A stretch of DNA of 64,000 nt, from the NCBI RefSeq assembly GCF_012933505.1, contig NZ_JABBNB010000002.1, forward strand, positions 225,575 to 289,574, given 5' to 3'. The notes beneath the pieces were generated by a model. It was not told where the DNA came from and searched no databases. It saw only the letters and a list, made by a program, of their open reading frames with translations. Below are positions 50,055-58,045 of the stretch, one piece after another. Numbering within the stretch: position 1 is the stretch's first letter; every line of letters starts with the position of its first letter. Both the position numbers and the translations under genes were made by a program. This DNA comes from Gordonia asplenii (lineage in GTDB: Bacteria; Actinomycetota; Actinomycetes; Mycobacteriales; Mycobacteriaceae).

Positions 50055-50789
50055 ATGACAGACACACCCGAGTTCGACGCTGTCGCCGCGATCGCGATCC
50101 TCGACGAACCCGCTCGGCGCGCGCTCTACGACTATGTTGCCGCCGCGTCGGGCTCGGTTGGGCGCGACGACGTCGCAGCAGCGATGCAGATGTCGAGGTC
50201 GACCGTCGCATTTCATCTCGACAAGCTCGTCGACGCCGGTCTCCTGACGGTTGAATACGTGCGCCGAACTGGTCGCCGCGGGCCGGGCGCAGGGCGGCCG
50301 GCGAAGATGTACACGCGATCGTCTCGGACGATTGCAATGCACCTGCCGTCACGCGCGTACGAACTGGCCGGCCAGTTAATGGCAGCCGCCATCGAAGGTT
50401 CGGCGGCAACGGGCGAGAACCCGACGGCTATCCTGACGCGTGAGGCGGCAAGCGCCGGTCAAGCCATCGGGGCACAGGGAAGGACCTGCGCAGCAGGTGG
50501 GCTGACCGATATTCTGCGTAACTGCGGCTATGAACCCCGGAACGTGACCGACTCCGAAATCGACCTCATCAACTGCCCGTTTCACTCACTGGCGCAACGA
50601 CATACGGCGATGATCTGTTCGATGAACAAGGCGCTGCTGGAGGGGATTCTGGTCGGCGCGGACCACGCCGGTGAAGTGCGGGCCGAGTTGTCGCCCGCGC
50701 AAGGCCGGTGCTGCGTCCAGTTGCGGCGAGACCCCGCCGACAACGACGGGCGAGAAACTCGCGAAATCCCTCGATCGACGGATGCGTAG
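50055..50789 (+). CDS. Cys-rich HTH transcriptional regulator (SufR/ArsR-like)
   Basis: A 244-residue regulator. The N-terminal winged HTH spans about 10-85 (LDEPARRALYDYVAAASGSV, MSRSTVAFHLDKLVDAGLLT, RRGPGAGRPAKMY). The C-terminal part carries Cys residues in RNCGYEPR, INCPFHSLAQRH, ICSMNKALLEG and GRCCVQL, a pattern like the Fe-S-binding SufR group. It may sense redox or metal state and repress both itself and the DoxX-like gene; this is inference from layout. The start is likely leaderless. The methyltransferase frame overlaps its last 8 bases. Confidence 0.82.
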   Translation: MTDTPEFDAVAAIAILDEPARRALYDYVAAASGSVGRDDVAAAMQMSRSTVAFHLDKLVDAGLLTVEYVRRTGRRGPGAGRPAKMYTRSSRTIAMHLPSRAYELAGQLMAAAIEGSAATGENPTAILTREAASAGQAIGAQGRTCAAGGLTDILRNCGYEPRNVTDSEIDLINCPFHSLAQRHTAMICSMNKALLEGILVGADHAGEVRAELSPAQGRCCVQLRRDPADNDGRETREIPRSTDA

Positions 50790-51402
50790 CCTCACTGCCA
50801 TGGCACCCACCCGATGGCAACGTTCGGCAGCAGCCTCGCGGCGCTACGTCGAGCGGTTCGACCGACTTGAACGCGATGGCGTCGACCTACACGGTGAAGC
50901 GCGGTTGATCGACGCCGTTCTGCCGCGTGGCGCCGACGTGCTCGACGCCGGATGCGGCACTGGACGCGTCGGTGCAGAGCTTGCGCGTCGTGGGCATCGG
51001 GTCACCGCGGTCGACCTCGACCCGGTGCTCGTCGCGCAGGCGCGCGCCCACTCGAATCTCGTTGTGCATCAAGCGGATCTGGCGACTCTCGACCTCGGAA
51101 CGGACTTCGACGCGGTGGCGATGGCGGGCAACGTCATGGTCTTTCTCGAGCCCGGAACCGAGCGCCGGGTCGTCGCCAACGTCGCACGCCACCTTCGTCC
51201 GGATGGAGTCTTCGTCGCTGGATTCGCCACCGACCGCGACTACCGCGTCGAGCAGTTCCACGACGACCTGCGTGCTGCGGGGTTCACCGTCGAGACGACG
51301 CTGTCCACCTGGGATCTGCGACCCTGGCATGACGGCGCGGATTGGGCTGTGACGATCGCACGTCTGCACGGCCCACTGGCGATAGGGTCGAAGAATGAGT
51401 AG
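50782..51402 (+). CDS. Class I SAM-dependent methyltransferase
   Basis: A 206-residue methyltransferase of the Rossmann type: motif I VLDAGCGTGRVGAELARRGH, motif II VTAVDLDPVLVAQA, post-I LVVHQADLATLD, motif IV region FDAVAMAGNVMVFL. The substrate is unknown. ATG 50782 overlaps the regulator stop by 8 bases; ATG 50800 (MAPTRWQRSAAASRRYVERF) is an equal candidate. It overlaps the start of the acyl-CoA synthetase gene by 8 bases, so the three genes may form one transcript. Confidence 0.85.
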   Translation: MRSLTAMAPTRWQRSAAASRRYVERFDRLERDGVDLHGEARLIDAVLPRGADVLDAGCGTGRVGAELARRGHRVTAVDLDPVLVAQARAHSNLVVHQADLATLDLGTDFDAVAMAGNVMVFLEPGTERRVVANVARHLRPDGVFVAGFATDRDYRVEQFHDDLRAAGFTVETTLSTWDLRPWHDGADWAVTIARLHGPLAIGSKNE

Positions 51403-53278
51403 CTACGCCCAAGAGTTTGCCCGCAGCATCTCCGACCGGGATGGTTTCTGGCTTGACGCCGCTGCCGCCGTCGACTGGGTGACGCCGCCGACTCGGGCAC
51501 TCGACGACTCCGCGGCGCCGATCTACCGCTGGTTCCCCGACGCCGAGCTCAACACGAGCGTCAATGCCCTCGATCGGCATGTCGCTGCGGGTAACGGTGA
51601 GCGGATCGCGCTGATCTGGGATTCGGCGATGGTCGGTGAGCAGCGCAGCTTCACCTACGCCGAACTGCTCGACGAGGTGGCCCGATTCGCCGGCGTGCTC
51701 GCCGGTCGCGGTGTCGGGAAGGGCGACCGGGTCATCATCTATTTGCCGATGATCCCGGAGGCGGCGATCGCCATGTTGGCGTGCGCTCGTATCGGCGCGG
51801 TGCATTCGGTGGTGTTCGGTGGTTTCGCAGCGCCGGAACTGGCGACCCGCATCGACGACGCCGAGCCTGTCGCGCTCATCACGGCGTCGGGCGGACTGGA
51901 ACCCGGCCGGACGATCGAGTACCTGCCGATCGTGGCGAAAGCCGTTGAGCTGTCGGCGGTTGCGCCGTCGACGATTATCGTCAAGGATCGCCCACAAGTG
52001 CCCGGATCGGCCGCCGATCACGGTTGGCTCGACTGGGACGGGCTGGCGGCGGGCGCGCAGCCCGCCGGTCCGACGACGGTTGCGGCGACCGACCCGCTCT
52101 ACATCCTCTACACGTCGGGTACGACGGGCAAGCCTAAGGGTGTGGTGCGCGACAACGGCGGTCATGCGGTGGCGTTGGCGTGGTCGATGCGCAATGTCTA
52201 TGACATCGGTGCCGATGACGTGTGGTGGACCGCGTCGGATGTCGGATGGGTGGTCGGGCACTCCTACATCGTGTACGGGCCGTTGCTGGTCGGCGCGACG
52301 ACGGTCATGTACGAGGGCAAACCGGTCGGCACCCCGGATGCCGGCGCATTCTGGCGAATCATCGACGAGCACAAGGTGAATGCGTTGTTCACCGCGCCCA
52401 CCGCGATCCGCGCGATCCGCAAGGTCGACCCCGAGGCCGCCGAACTGGCCCGCTACGACGTGTCGTCGCTGCGGACGTTGTTCGCCGCGGGTGAGCGGCT
52501 CGATCCCGATACATTCCATTGGGCGGGAAGGGTGTTGGGTGTGCCGGTCGTCGATCACTGGTGGCAGACCGAGACGGGGTGGTCGATCGTGGCGAATCTG
52601 CGTGGTCTGGAACCGATGCCGATCAAGGCCGGCTCACCGACGGTGCCGGTTCCCGGGTATGACGTGAAAGTCGTTGACGCGCAAGGGGCGGAGCTGTCGG
52701 CGACCGAGGAGGGCAATATCGTCGTGAGCTTGCCGCTGCCGCCGGGCACGCTCGCCGGCCTGTGGCGTGACGAGGCGCGGTACCGGGATTCGTATCTGTC
52801 GGCGTTCCCCGGCTTCTATCTCACCGGTGATTCGGGGTACATCGACGCCGACGGGTACGTGGTTGTGCTCGGGCGTTCCGACGACGTGATCAACGTTGCC
52901 GGGCACCGACTTTCGACGGGCAGCATCGAGGCGGTGGTGGCGACTCACCCGGCGGTTGCGGAGTGCGCGGTAGTCGGCATCGCCGACGATCTCAAGGGGC
53001 AGCGGCCCAGCGGGTACGTCGTGCTGAAGGCGGGAGTCGACATCGACCCGGACACCCTGCGCAGTGAGCTGGTCGCCACTGTGCGCGAGGAGATCGGCGC
53101 GGTCGCCACGTTCCGCGACGTGACAGTTGTTGCGGCCCTGCCGAAAACGCGGTCGGGCAAGATTCTCCGCAAGACGATGCGCCAGATCGTCGACGGCGAG
53201 CAGTACACCGTGCCGTCGACCATCGAAGACCCCGCGGTACTCGACGCGCTCGCACAACAACTGGCGCCACAACGGTGA
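51395..53278 (+). CDS. prpE: Propionyl-CoA synthetase (acetyl-CoA synthetase family)
   Basis: A 627-residue AMP-forming acyl-CoA synthetase that activates propionate (or acetate) with ATP and CoA. Motifs: TDPLYILYTSGTTGKPKGVV (P-loop), VVDHWWQTETGWSIVAN, YLTGDSGYIDADGYV and the catalytic Lys589 in KTRSGKILRK. Length and N terminus favour the PrpE branch over Acs. Propionyl-CoA feeds methylmalonyl-CoA and methyl-branched lipids in this group. ATG 51395 overlaps the methyltransferase gene; the alkyltransferase follows after 13 bases. Confidence 0.92.
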   Translation: MSSYAQEFARSISDRDGFWLDAAAAVDWVTPPTRALDDSAAPIYRWFPDAELNTSVNALDRHVAAGNGERIALIWDSAMVGEQRSFTYAELLDEVARFAGVLAGRGVGKGDRVIIYLPMIPEAAIAMLACARIGAVHSVVFGGFAAPELATRIDDAEPVALITASGGLEPGRTIEYLPIVAKAVELSAVAPSTIIVKDRPQVPGSAADHGWLDWDGLAAGAQPAGPTTVAATDPLYILYTSGTTGKPKGVVRDNGGHAVALAWSMRNVYDIGADDVWWTASDVGWVVGHSYIVYGPLLVGATTVMYEGKPVGTPDAGAFWRIIDEHKVNALFTAPTAIRAIRKVDPEAAELARYDVSSLRTLFAAGERLDPDTFHWAGRVLGVPVVDHWWQTETGWSIVANLRGLEPMPIKAGSPTVPVPGYDVKVVDAQGAELSATEEGNIVVSLPLPPGTLAGLWRDEARYRDSYLSAFPGFYLTGDSGYIDADGYVVVLGRSDDVINVAGHRLSTGSIEAVVATHPAVAECAVVGIADDLKGQRPSGYVVLKAGVDIDPDTLRSELVATVREEIGAVATFRDVTVVAALPKTRSGKILRKTMRQIVDGEQYTVPSTIEDPAVLDALAQQLAPQR

Positions 53279-53291
53279 ACGGTGGCCGAAT

Positions 53292-53813
53292 ATGTTGCGG
53301 CACACGCTGATCGACAGTCCTCTCGGTGCGATCAGACTCGTCGCCGATGACGCCGCGTCGGGTGCCGACAGTCTGATCGGGCTGTACTTCGACGCCAGCT
53401 ACGACGGTGCGGGCGCGCAGCACGGGCCGCGGGTCTCCTGCGAAGTCGACGAGTTCCTGGCGCGCGTCGCGGGGCAACTCGCTGACTACTTCGCCGGCGT
53501 CCGACGCGCCTTCGACATTCCGATAGATTTGCGCGGCAACGATTTTCAAGTACGAGTCTGGGAGCAGATCGCCGCGATCGAATTCGGACACACGCGCACC
53601 TACGGTGAGGTGGCCCGCGACTTGGGCGGCGTCGGTCTGGCGCAGGCGGTCGGCCGGGCCGCCGGGCAGAATCCGGTGGGCATCGTCGTGGGGTGTCATC
53701 GGGTGGTCGGCGCCGACGGAAAGTTGGTCGGGTACGCGGGCGGGTTGAAGCGTAAGCGCTACCTGTTGGACTTGGAGGAACCGCGCGAGGTGAAGGAATC
53801 TCGGCTGTTCTGA
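53292..53813 (+). CDS. ogt: Methylated-DNA-protein cysteine methyltransferase
   Basis: A 173-residue O6-alkylguanine alkyltransferase, which transfers alkyl groups from DNA to its own Cys. The N-terminal ribonuclease-like domain (about 1-75) is followed by the active domain with DFQVRVWEQIAAIEFGHTRT, YGEVARDLG and acceptor Cys135 in VVGCHRVVGADGKLVGYAGG. The residue before Cys is Gly where the family nearly always has Pro (PCHRV). ATG 53292 is the first in frame. It follows prpE closely but need not be related in function. Confidence 0.9.
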   Translation: MLRHTLIDSPLGAIRLVADDAASGADSLIGLYFDASYDGAGAQHGPRVSCEVDEFLARVAGQLADYFAGVRRAFDIPIDLRGNDFQVRVWEQIAAIEFGHTRTYGEVARDLGGVGLAQAVGRAAGQNPVGIVVGCHRVVGADGKLVGYAGGLKRKRYLLDLEEPREVKESRLF

Positions 53814-53845
53814 TTCGGCTCGGAGAGCGCCGATATCGCTACCGC

Positions 53846-54559
53846 TCAGGCTTTCAGCGCGATCATCCGCAGGGCGGTGCGCAGTGCGTCGCTGGTGTTC
53901 TTCCACTCGTCGGCCGACGCCCGATCGTGCGCGGCGTCATCCGGGTCGAGGTCGTGCTCTGCGTCCGAACGTAGTTGTGTCTCAAGGTTGTTCGACAGCG
54001 CGAGCACGTTGAGCACGGTCTGCTGGTCGCTGCGGCAGATGGCGACCACGTCGTCGACGCTGATGGCGTCGTCGGCGTGCTGCAACTCGAATATCGTTCG
54101 GAGGATGGTGCGTTCACGTTCCTGCTCGTCGTCGCGCCAGTCGGGTTGCGGGGTGTCGGCGGCGCGGCCACTGAGCGAGATGGCGAGTTCGTTGCGTCCG
54201 GCGAAGGCCTGTGAGAGGTGTCCGAGCATTCGATCGACGTGCGGGGTGACCAGTGGATCGGCGGGTACCCGGCAGCCGACGATGAGGCGATCGGCCAAGA
54301 GCCGGAACTTCAGCTCGGGAAACTTGTTGTTGAGGAACGCGGCGGTGAAGGCGGCTTGTGCGGTGTCGTTGATGGCGACGACGAGCGGGGCCCACATGTC
54401 GATCGCGCGGGCGTCGTAAGCGGTGCTGACGTAGAGGGTGCAGGCGTCGAGTTGCAGCGGGATGTCGCCGTCGTCGTCGCGGGCGGGTGGGGCGTCGAGC
54501 AGGGTGGCGAACACGGCGTTGACTTGTTCATCGAGTCCGTCCGGGGTGAGCTCGGTCAT
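53846..54559 (-). CDS. TY-Chap/YbjN-like putative chaperone
   Basis: A 237-residue acidic protein starting at ATG 54559 after TTGGAGAG. The core (LYVSTAYDARAIDMWAPLVV, FPELKFRLLADRLIVGCRVP, HVDRMLGHLSQAF) recalls the type III-chaperone/YbjN fold proposed as peptide-binding chaperones in actinobacteria. The C-terminal part is helical with DAISVDDVVAICRSDQQTVL. Function is unproven. Convergent with the alkyltransferase gene. Confidence 0.6.
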   Translation of the reverse strand: MTELTPDGLDEQVNAVFATLLDAPPARDDDGDIPLQLDACTLYVSTAYDARAIDMWAPLVVAINDTAQAAFTAAFLNNKFPELKFRLLADRLIVGCRVPADPLVTPHVDRMLGHLSQAFAGRNELAISLSGRAADTPQPDWRDDEQERERTILRTIFELQHADDAISVDDVVAICRSDQQTVLNVLALSNNLETQLRSDAEHDLDPDDAAHDRASADEWKNTSDALRTALRMIALKA

Positions 54560-54689
54560 CACTCTCCAATCGTCAACTGCGACGTTACTTGTCGTACGCC
54601 GCGCATACGGTCGCCGACACGTAACAACTTCGGTGCGAGGTGTCGCGTCAAGACTGCGATCGCTGAGACGTGCTGATGATTGAGCCGGT

Positions 54690-55225
54690 GGCCATCTGCT
54701 GGTTGAGTCGGGCCGGAGCGCTACAGCTAGCGACGTGCCCACCGGCTGGTTGAGCCGGGCCGGAGCGCTACAGCTAGCGACGCGTCCACCCGCTGGTTGA
54801 GCCGGGCCGGAGCGCTAGCGTAGCCCGTGTCGAAACCTCGTGAGTTGGTGGCGCCGGCCTGGTCGATCATTTTGTGGGGGTTGGGAATTCGCCTTATCCG
54901 CTGGTTGAGCCGTGAGGAGCGCTACTTCGACTCGGCTGGCGCCTCGCTCAACCTGGTTTCACCGGTCGGGGCACTGCATCTGCTGGTTGAGCCGCGAGGA
55001 GCGCTAGCGACGAGCGTGTCGAAACCCCTGTACCACAATGCATTTGGTGGTAGCGCACGTGTCGAACTGTGATGGTATCGAATATCGAGGCGTGTGCACC
55101 CGTAGAGTGCACACGCGTCACTTGCCGGGTGTCATCGCCGTAATTGGCGCGGACCGTCGAAAGTCGTTGTGGCTGAGAGGTTTCGACTCGGCCCGCGCCT
55201 CGCCCAACCGGTAGAGCCGCCGCTC
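54690..55225. repeat. Dispersed composite repeat cluster, copy 6
   Basis: Three forward arms at about 54698, 54744 and 54791 read CTGGTTGAG(T/C)CGGGCCGGAGC followed by GCTACAGCTAGCGACG, then GTGTCGAAACC. Further arms at 54900 and 54981 (CTGGTTGAGCCGTGAGGAGC) end in GTGTCGAAACCCC, with a centre CACAATGCATTTGGTGGTAG. A final mirrored piece, GGTTTCGACTCGG...GCCCAACCGG, lies at 55179-55212. Neighbours are both on the minus strand. The remaining bases of 54560-55239 hold no gene. Confidence 0.85.
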
Positions 55226-55239
55226 GGTGGACCACCGAG

Positions 55240-56181
55240 TCACGGATGGAGGATGAACTTTCCGCGCGGATGCGCGGTCGCCAACTCGGTCAGTGCAGTA
55301 GCGGCGTCGTCGAGGTCGAAGATCTTGGCGACGTCGAGGACCAGGCGGCCCGCAGCGGCGTCGTCGAGCAATTGTCCGATGGCCCGCGCTCGGTTGGCCC
55401 TGCTCTGCTCGGTGGAGCCGTCGACGAGGGTGACGTCGCCGCCGCGACCGAAGGCCGCGATGCTGACGATCCGTGCCCGATCACCGACGAGCGCGGTCGA
55501 CACGTCGACGGCTTCGTCGGTGCCGACGGTGTCGATCGCGGCGGAGACGCCGTCAGGAGCGGCGGCACGTACTCGATCGAGTAGGCCGTCGCCGTAGGTG
55601 ACCGGTATCGCGCCGAGATCGCGCAGGAAGTCGTGGTTGCGCTCGGCGGCCGTGGCGATCACTTTGGCGCCCTTGGCGATAGCGAGCTGCGTGGTGATCG
55701 CGCCGACGGCGCCCGCGCCGCCGTGGATGAGCACGGTGTCGGTGTCTGAGACTCCCGCGGTGGCGATCGTGTCGGCGGCGGTGACTCCGACGAGGAGCAG
55801 TCCGGCCCCGACGTCGAACGAGAGGCCGGCGGGCTTGGGGTGGACCGCGGAACCGGTGGCGAGGATCTCGCTGGACAGGCCGCCGACCGCTCGATACACC
55901 ACGACCTCGTCGCCGACGACGATGGGCGTGCCCGTGGAGTTCACCGCGCCGTCGCCGACGGCGGAGACCACGCCGGCGGCTTCGAAACCGATGTGGATCG
56001 GCAGTTTGGCGGGGTCGGAGCCCATGACGCCGGCGACCGTCTTCACATCGATCGGATTGAGGGCGCTGGCGCGGACGTCGACGACGACCTGACCGGCCTC
56101 CGGCACCGGGGAGGGGATTTCGCGTACCTCGACGACGTCGGAGGGTTGTCCATATGCGGTTGCTACGACAGTTCTGGCCAT
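55240..56181 (-). CDS. Quinone-oxidoreductase-type NADP-dependent dehydrogenase
   Basis: A 313-residue member of the zinc-free medium-chain dehydrogenase family (QOR/MDR). It has ALNPIDVKTVAGVMG near the substrate site, GVTAADTIATAGVSDTDTVL and the NADP fold HGGAGAVGAITTQLAIAKGA. No zinc-ligand Cys are present. It likely reduces quinones or activated double bonds. The ATG at 56181 has no strong ribosome binding site; GATTCGTTC... lies upstream. Adjacent 62-residue gene at 56244 is on the same strand. Confidence 0.88.
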   Translation of the reverse strand: MARTVVATAYGQPSDVVEVREIPSPVPEAGQVVVDVRASALNPIDVKTVAGVMGSDPAKLPIHIGFEAAGVVSAVGDGAVNSTGTPIVVGDEVVVYRAVGGLSSEILATGSAVHPKPAGLSFDVGAGLLLVGVTAADTIATAGVSDTDTVLIHGGAGAVGAITTQLAIAKGAKVIATAAERNHDFLRDLGAIPVTYGDGLLDRVRAAAPDGVSAAIDTVGTDEAVDVSTALVGDRARIVSIAAFGRGGDVTLVDGSTEQSRANRARAIGQLLDDAAAGRLVLDVAKIFDLDDAATALTELATAHPRGKFILHP

Positions 56182-56243
56182 GATTCGTTCAAGGTGACCT
56201 ACCGCGGAGATATTCCGCAGTCCCGCTCGTGGCGGACGTTTCT

Positions 56244-56432
56244 TCAGTCCTCGCTCGAGTCGCGGTCGCCGATGAAGGCGATGAGGTCCGGCGTCGACGA
56301 TGTGATTCGATCGACTTCCTCGCCGCCGTCGCAGCGGAACAGGCCGACGGTGATCGTCCCGCCGCGTCGGGACAACACTCGCCACACGGCACCCGAGTCG
56401 GTCCAGCGTTCGAGAGTCTCCACCGCGGTCAT
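56244..56432 (-). CDS. Small conserved actinobacterial protein of unknown function
   Basis: A 62-residue protein (MTAVETLERWTDSGAVWRVL, VGLFRCDGGEEVDRITSSTP, ending IGDRDSSED). The pattern of LERW, WRVL, GEEVDR and SSTPDL matches a common short actinobacterial family as I recall, with no known role. ATG 56432 is used; an upstream ATG at 56471 would add 13 residues. It ends 62 bases before the start of the quinone-reductase gene and may share a transcript. Confidence 0.6.
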   Translation of the reverse strand: MTAVETLERWTDSGAVWRVLSRRGGTITVGLFRCDGGEEVDRITSSTPDLIAFIGDRDSSED

Positions 56433-56540
56433 GGCTTCGACAGTAGCCCTTCCCGGATCGGCCCAGTTCATCGAACGTATTAGCGAAAGTTGTCAGGGGG
56501 TCGTGCTCTACTCGATTCAGCCCAGAGGACAGGAGCAGTC

Positions 56541-57002
56541 ATGGCAACACCTGATCGTCACGACATCGAACACGGTTCGTCAGTGCCCGACGCCGCCGAT
56601 TCACCGTGGGGTGCGGCCGCCGGCTGGTTACGGGGGTGCATCGACGACATTCCGCTCGCCGGCGTCCTCGACGTCGGGCCGCACCATGTGCGGGTCGGCG
56701 ACTCCTACGACGTCCACTGCGCGCAGATCCAGCGGCTGGAGCGCGGGCGGCTGCTCCTGCGATTGTCGACGATGCTGATGATCATCCCGCTGCTCGACGG
56801 ATATGACGCGCCCGACGCCCGGCTCGACTGTTGGTATCACGACGACCTATTCGAAGACTGCACCCACGGCTACCTGATCAGCATGTCGTCATCGATGGTC
56901 GCCGACCTGGTGATGGCGTGGTTCCGTGACCGCGGTGGGTTCGTCAGCCCGGATGAACTCGGGTACTGCACCACGGTCGCCAAGCAGCTGCCCGGTGGGT
57001 GA
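56541..57002 (+). CDS. Unknown soluble protein
   Basis: A 153-residue protein from ATG 56541 (CAGGAGCA upstream). The middle (PLAGVLDVGPHHVRVGDSYD, IQRLERGRLLLRLSTMLMII) looks beta-rich, and the end has DCWYHDDLFEDCTHGYLISM and VADLVMAWFRDRGGFVSPDE. No known motif or signal was recognised. Small hydrophobic segments suggest a compact fold. It is followed by a small membrane protein gene, and both may be cotranscribed. Confidence 0.6.
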   Translation: MATPDRHDIEHGSSVPDAADSPWGAAAGWLRGCIDDIPLAGVLDVGPHHVRVGDSYDVHCAQIQRLERGRLLLRLSTMLMIIPLLDGYDAPDARLDCWYHDDLFEDCTHGYLISMSSSMVADLVMAWFRDRGGFVSPDELGYCTTVAKQLPGG

Positions 57003-57073
57003 ACGCCCTGATCTTTCCCCCAAAGGTGCTGCTGACCAGTGAAATCGCTCGCGAGTGGGATCAGAGTGGAGTC

Positions 57074-57271
57074 ATGACTACATCAACATCCAATTCCACC
57101 GGCACCTCCTTCTGGAAGGTTCTCGGCATCATCGTCGCCGTGCTGATCGGTCTCGCCATCATCGGCCCGCTGCTCAAGGGACTGTTCTGGCTGGCGTTCG
57201 TCGCGCTGGCCGTCTACGGCGGTTTCGTCCTGTTCCGTCGGATGCGCAGCGGGTCGTCGACGCACCTGTGA
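57074..57271 (+). CDS. Small two-helix membrane protein
   Basis: A 65-residue protein: Ser/Thr-rich start, then WKVLGIIVAVLIGLAIIGPL and LFWLAFVALAVYGGFVLFRR, two hydrophobic helices joined by KG, and a short basic end. ATG 57074 has GTGGAGTC upstream. Function unknown. It precedes the HD hydrolase gene by 23 bases. Confidence 0.6.
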   Translation: MTTSTSNSTGTSFWKVLGIIVAVLIGLAIIGPLLKGLFWLAFVALAVYGGFVLFRRMRSGSSTHL

Positions 57272-57294
57272 GCGGGGCGCGATAGCGTGGCCGA

Positions 57295-57879
57295 ATGGCT
57301 GATTATCTGACATCCGCCCAATCGGAGGATCTTCTCGCGAGGTGGTCGCAGCCGCACCGCCGCTATCACACCGTCGACCATCTCAACGCGGTGCTCGCCC
57401 ACCTCGACACCCTCGCCGCGAACGGCGTGGCGTTCGACGCAGAACCCGTGTACCTCGCGGCGTGGTTTCACGACGCGATCTACGAGATCGGCCGGTCGGA
57501 CAACGAGGCCGCGTCGGCACAGCTGGCGCGGGACATGTTGAGCGATAAACCAGCCGACGTCGTCGATGAGGTGGCCCGGTTGGTCGAGGCGACAACCGAC
57601 CATGATGTCGACCCACTGGACCGTAACGCTGCCGCATTGAGCGACGCAGATCTCGCGGTCCTCGCGGGCAGTCCCGAGCAGTACGACGACTATGCCGCGC
57701 TGGTACGGGAGGAGTACGCCGATGTACCCGACGCGACTTTCGGGCCTGCGCGTGCAGCCGTGCTCGATGCGATGATGTCGGGCGGGCCGATCTACGCGAC
57801 CGAATACGGCCGGCAGAACTGGGAGGCCGTCGCCCGTGACAACGTGACCAGCGAGATCACGCGATTGCTGACGGCCTAG
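57295..57879 (+). CDS. HD-domain metal-dependent phosphohydrolase
   Basis: A 194-residue HD-superfamily protein. The first ligand region is HRRYHTVDHLNAVLAHLD, the HD pair is WFHDAIYEIGRSDNE, and the later region has EATTDHDVD and SDADLAVLAG. Similar proteins (COG4339 type) are predicted nucleotide or nucleotide-derivative phosphohydrolases. ATG 57295 is used. It is followed, after 95 bases, by the strong hairpin at 57974-58017 that closes the transcript. Confidence 0.85.
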   Translation: MADYLTSAQSEDLLARWSQPHRRYHTVDHLNAVLAHLDTLAANGVAFDAEPVYLAAWFHDAIYEIGRSDNEAASAQLARDMLSDKPADVVDEVARLVEATTDHDVDPLDRNAAALSDADLAVLAGSPEQYDDYAALVREEYADVPDATFGPARAAVLDAMMSGGPIYATEYGRQNWEAVARDNVTSEITRLLTA

Positions 57880-57973
57880 TGCCCGACACGCGACCTAGAA
57901 GTCAGTAGGCTCAGCGTGATCCGTGCTGACCCGGTCGTCGAACCAATCGGTCCGATGTGGAACAGCTGAACGA

Positions 57974-58017
57974 CGTCACACCGGCGGCAGCCGTCTGAGG
58001 CTGCCACCGGTGTGACG
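57974..58017. terminator. Large hairpin between convergent HD-hydrolase and permease genes
   Basis: CGTCACACCGG and CCGGTGTGACG are perfect outer arms. After one C/A mismatch GGCAGCC and GGCTGCC extend the stem around a short GTCTGA loop. No T-run on either strand. It lies between two convergent genes and probably ends both. Confidence 0.8.
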
Positions 58018-58045
58018 AAGCGTTCGACCACGCGACTGCGGAAGT

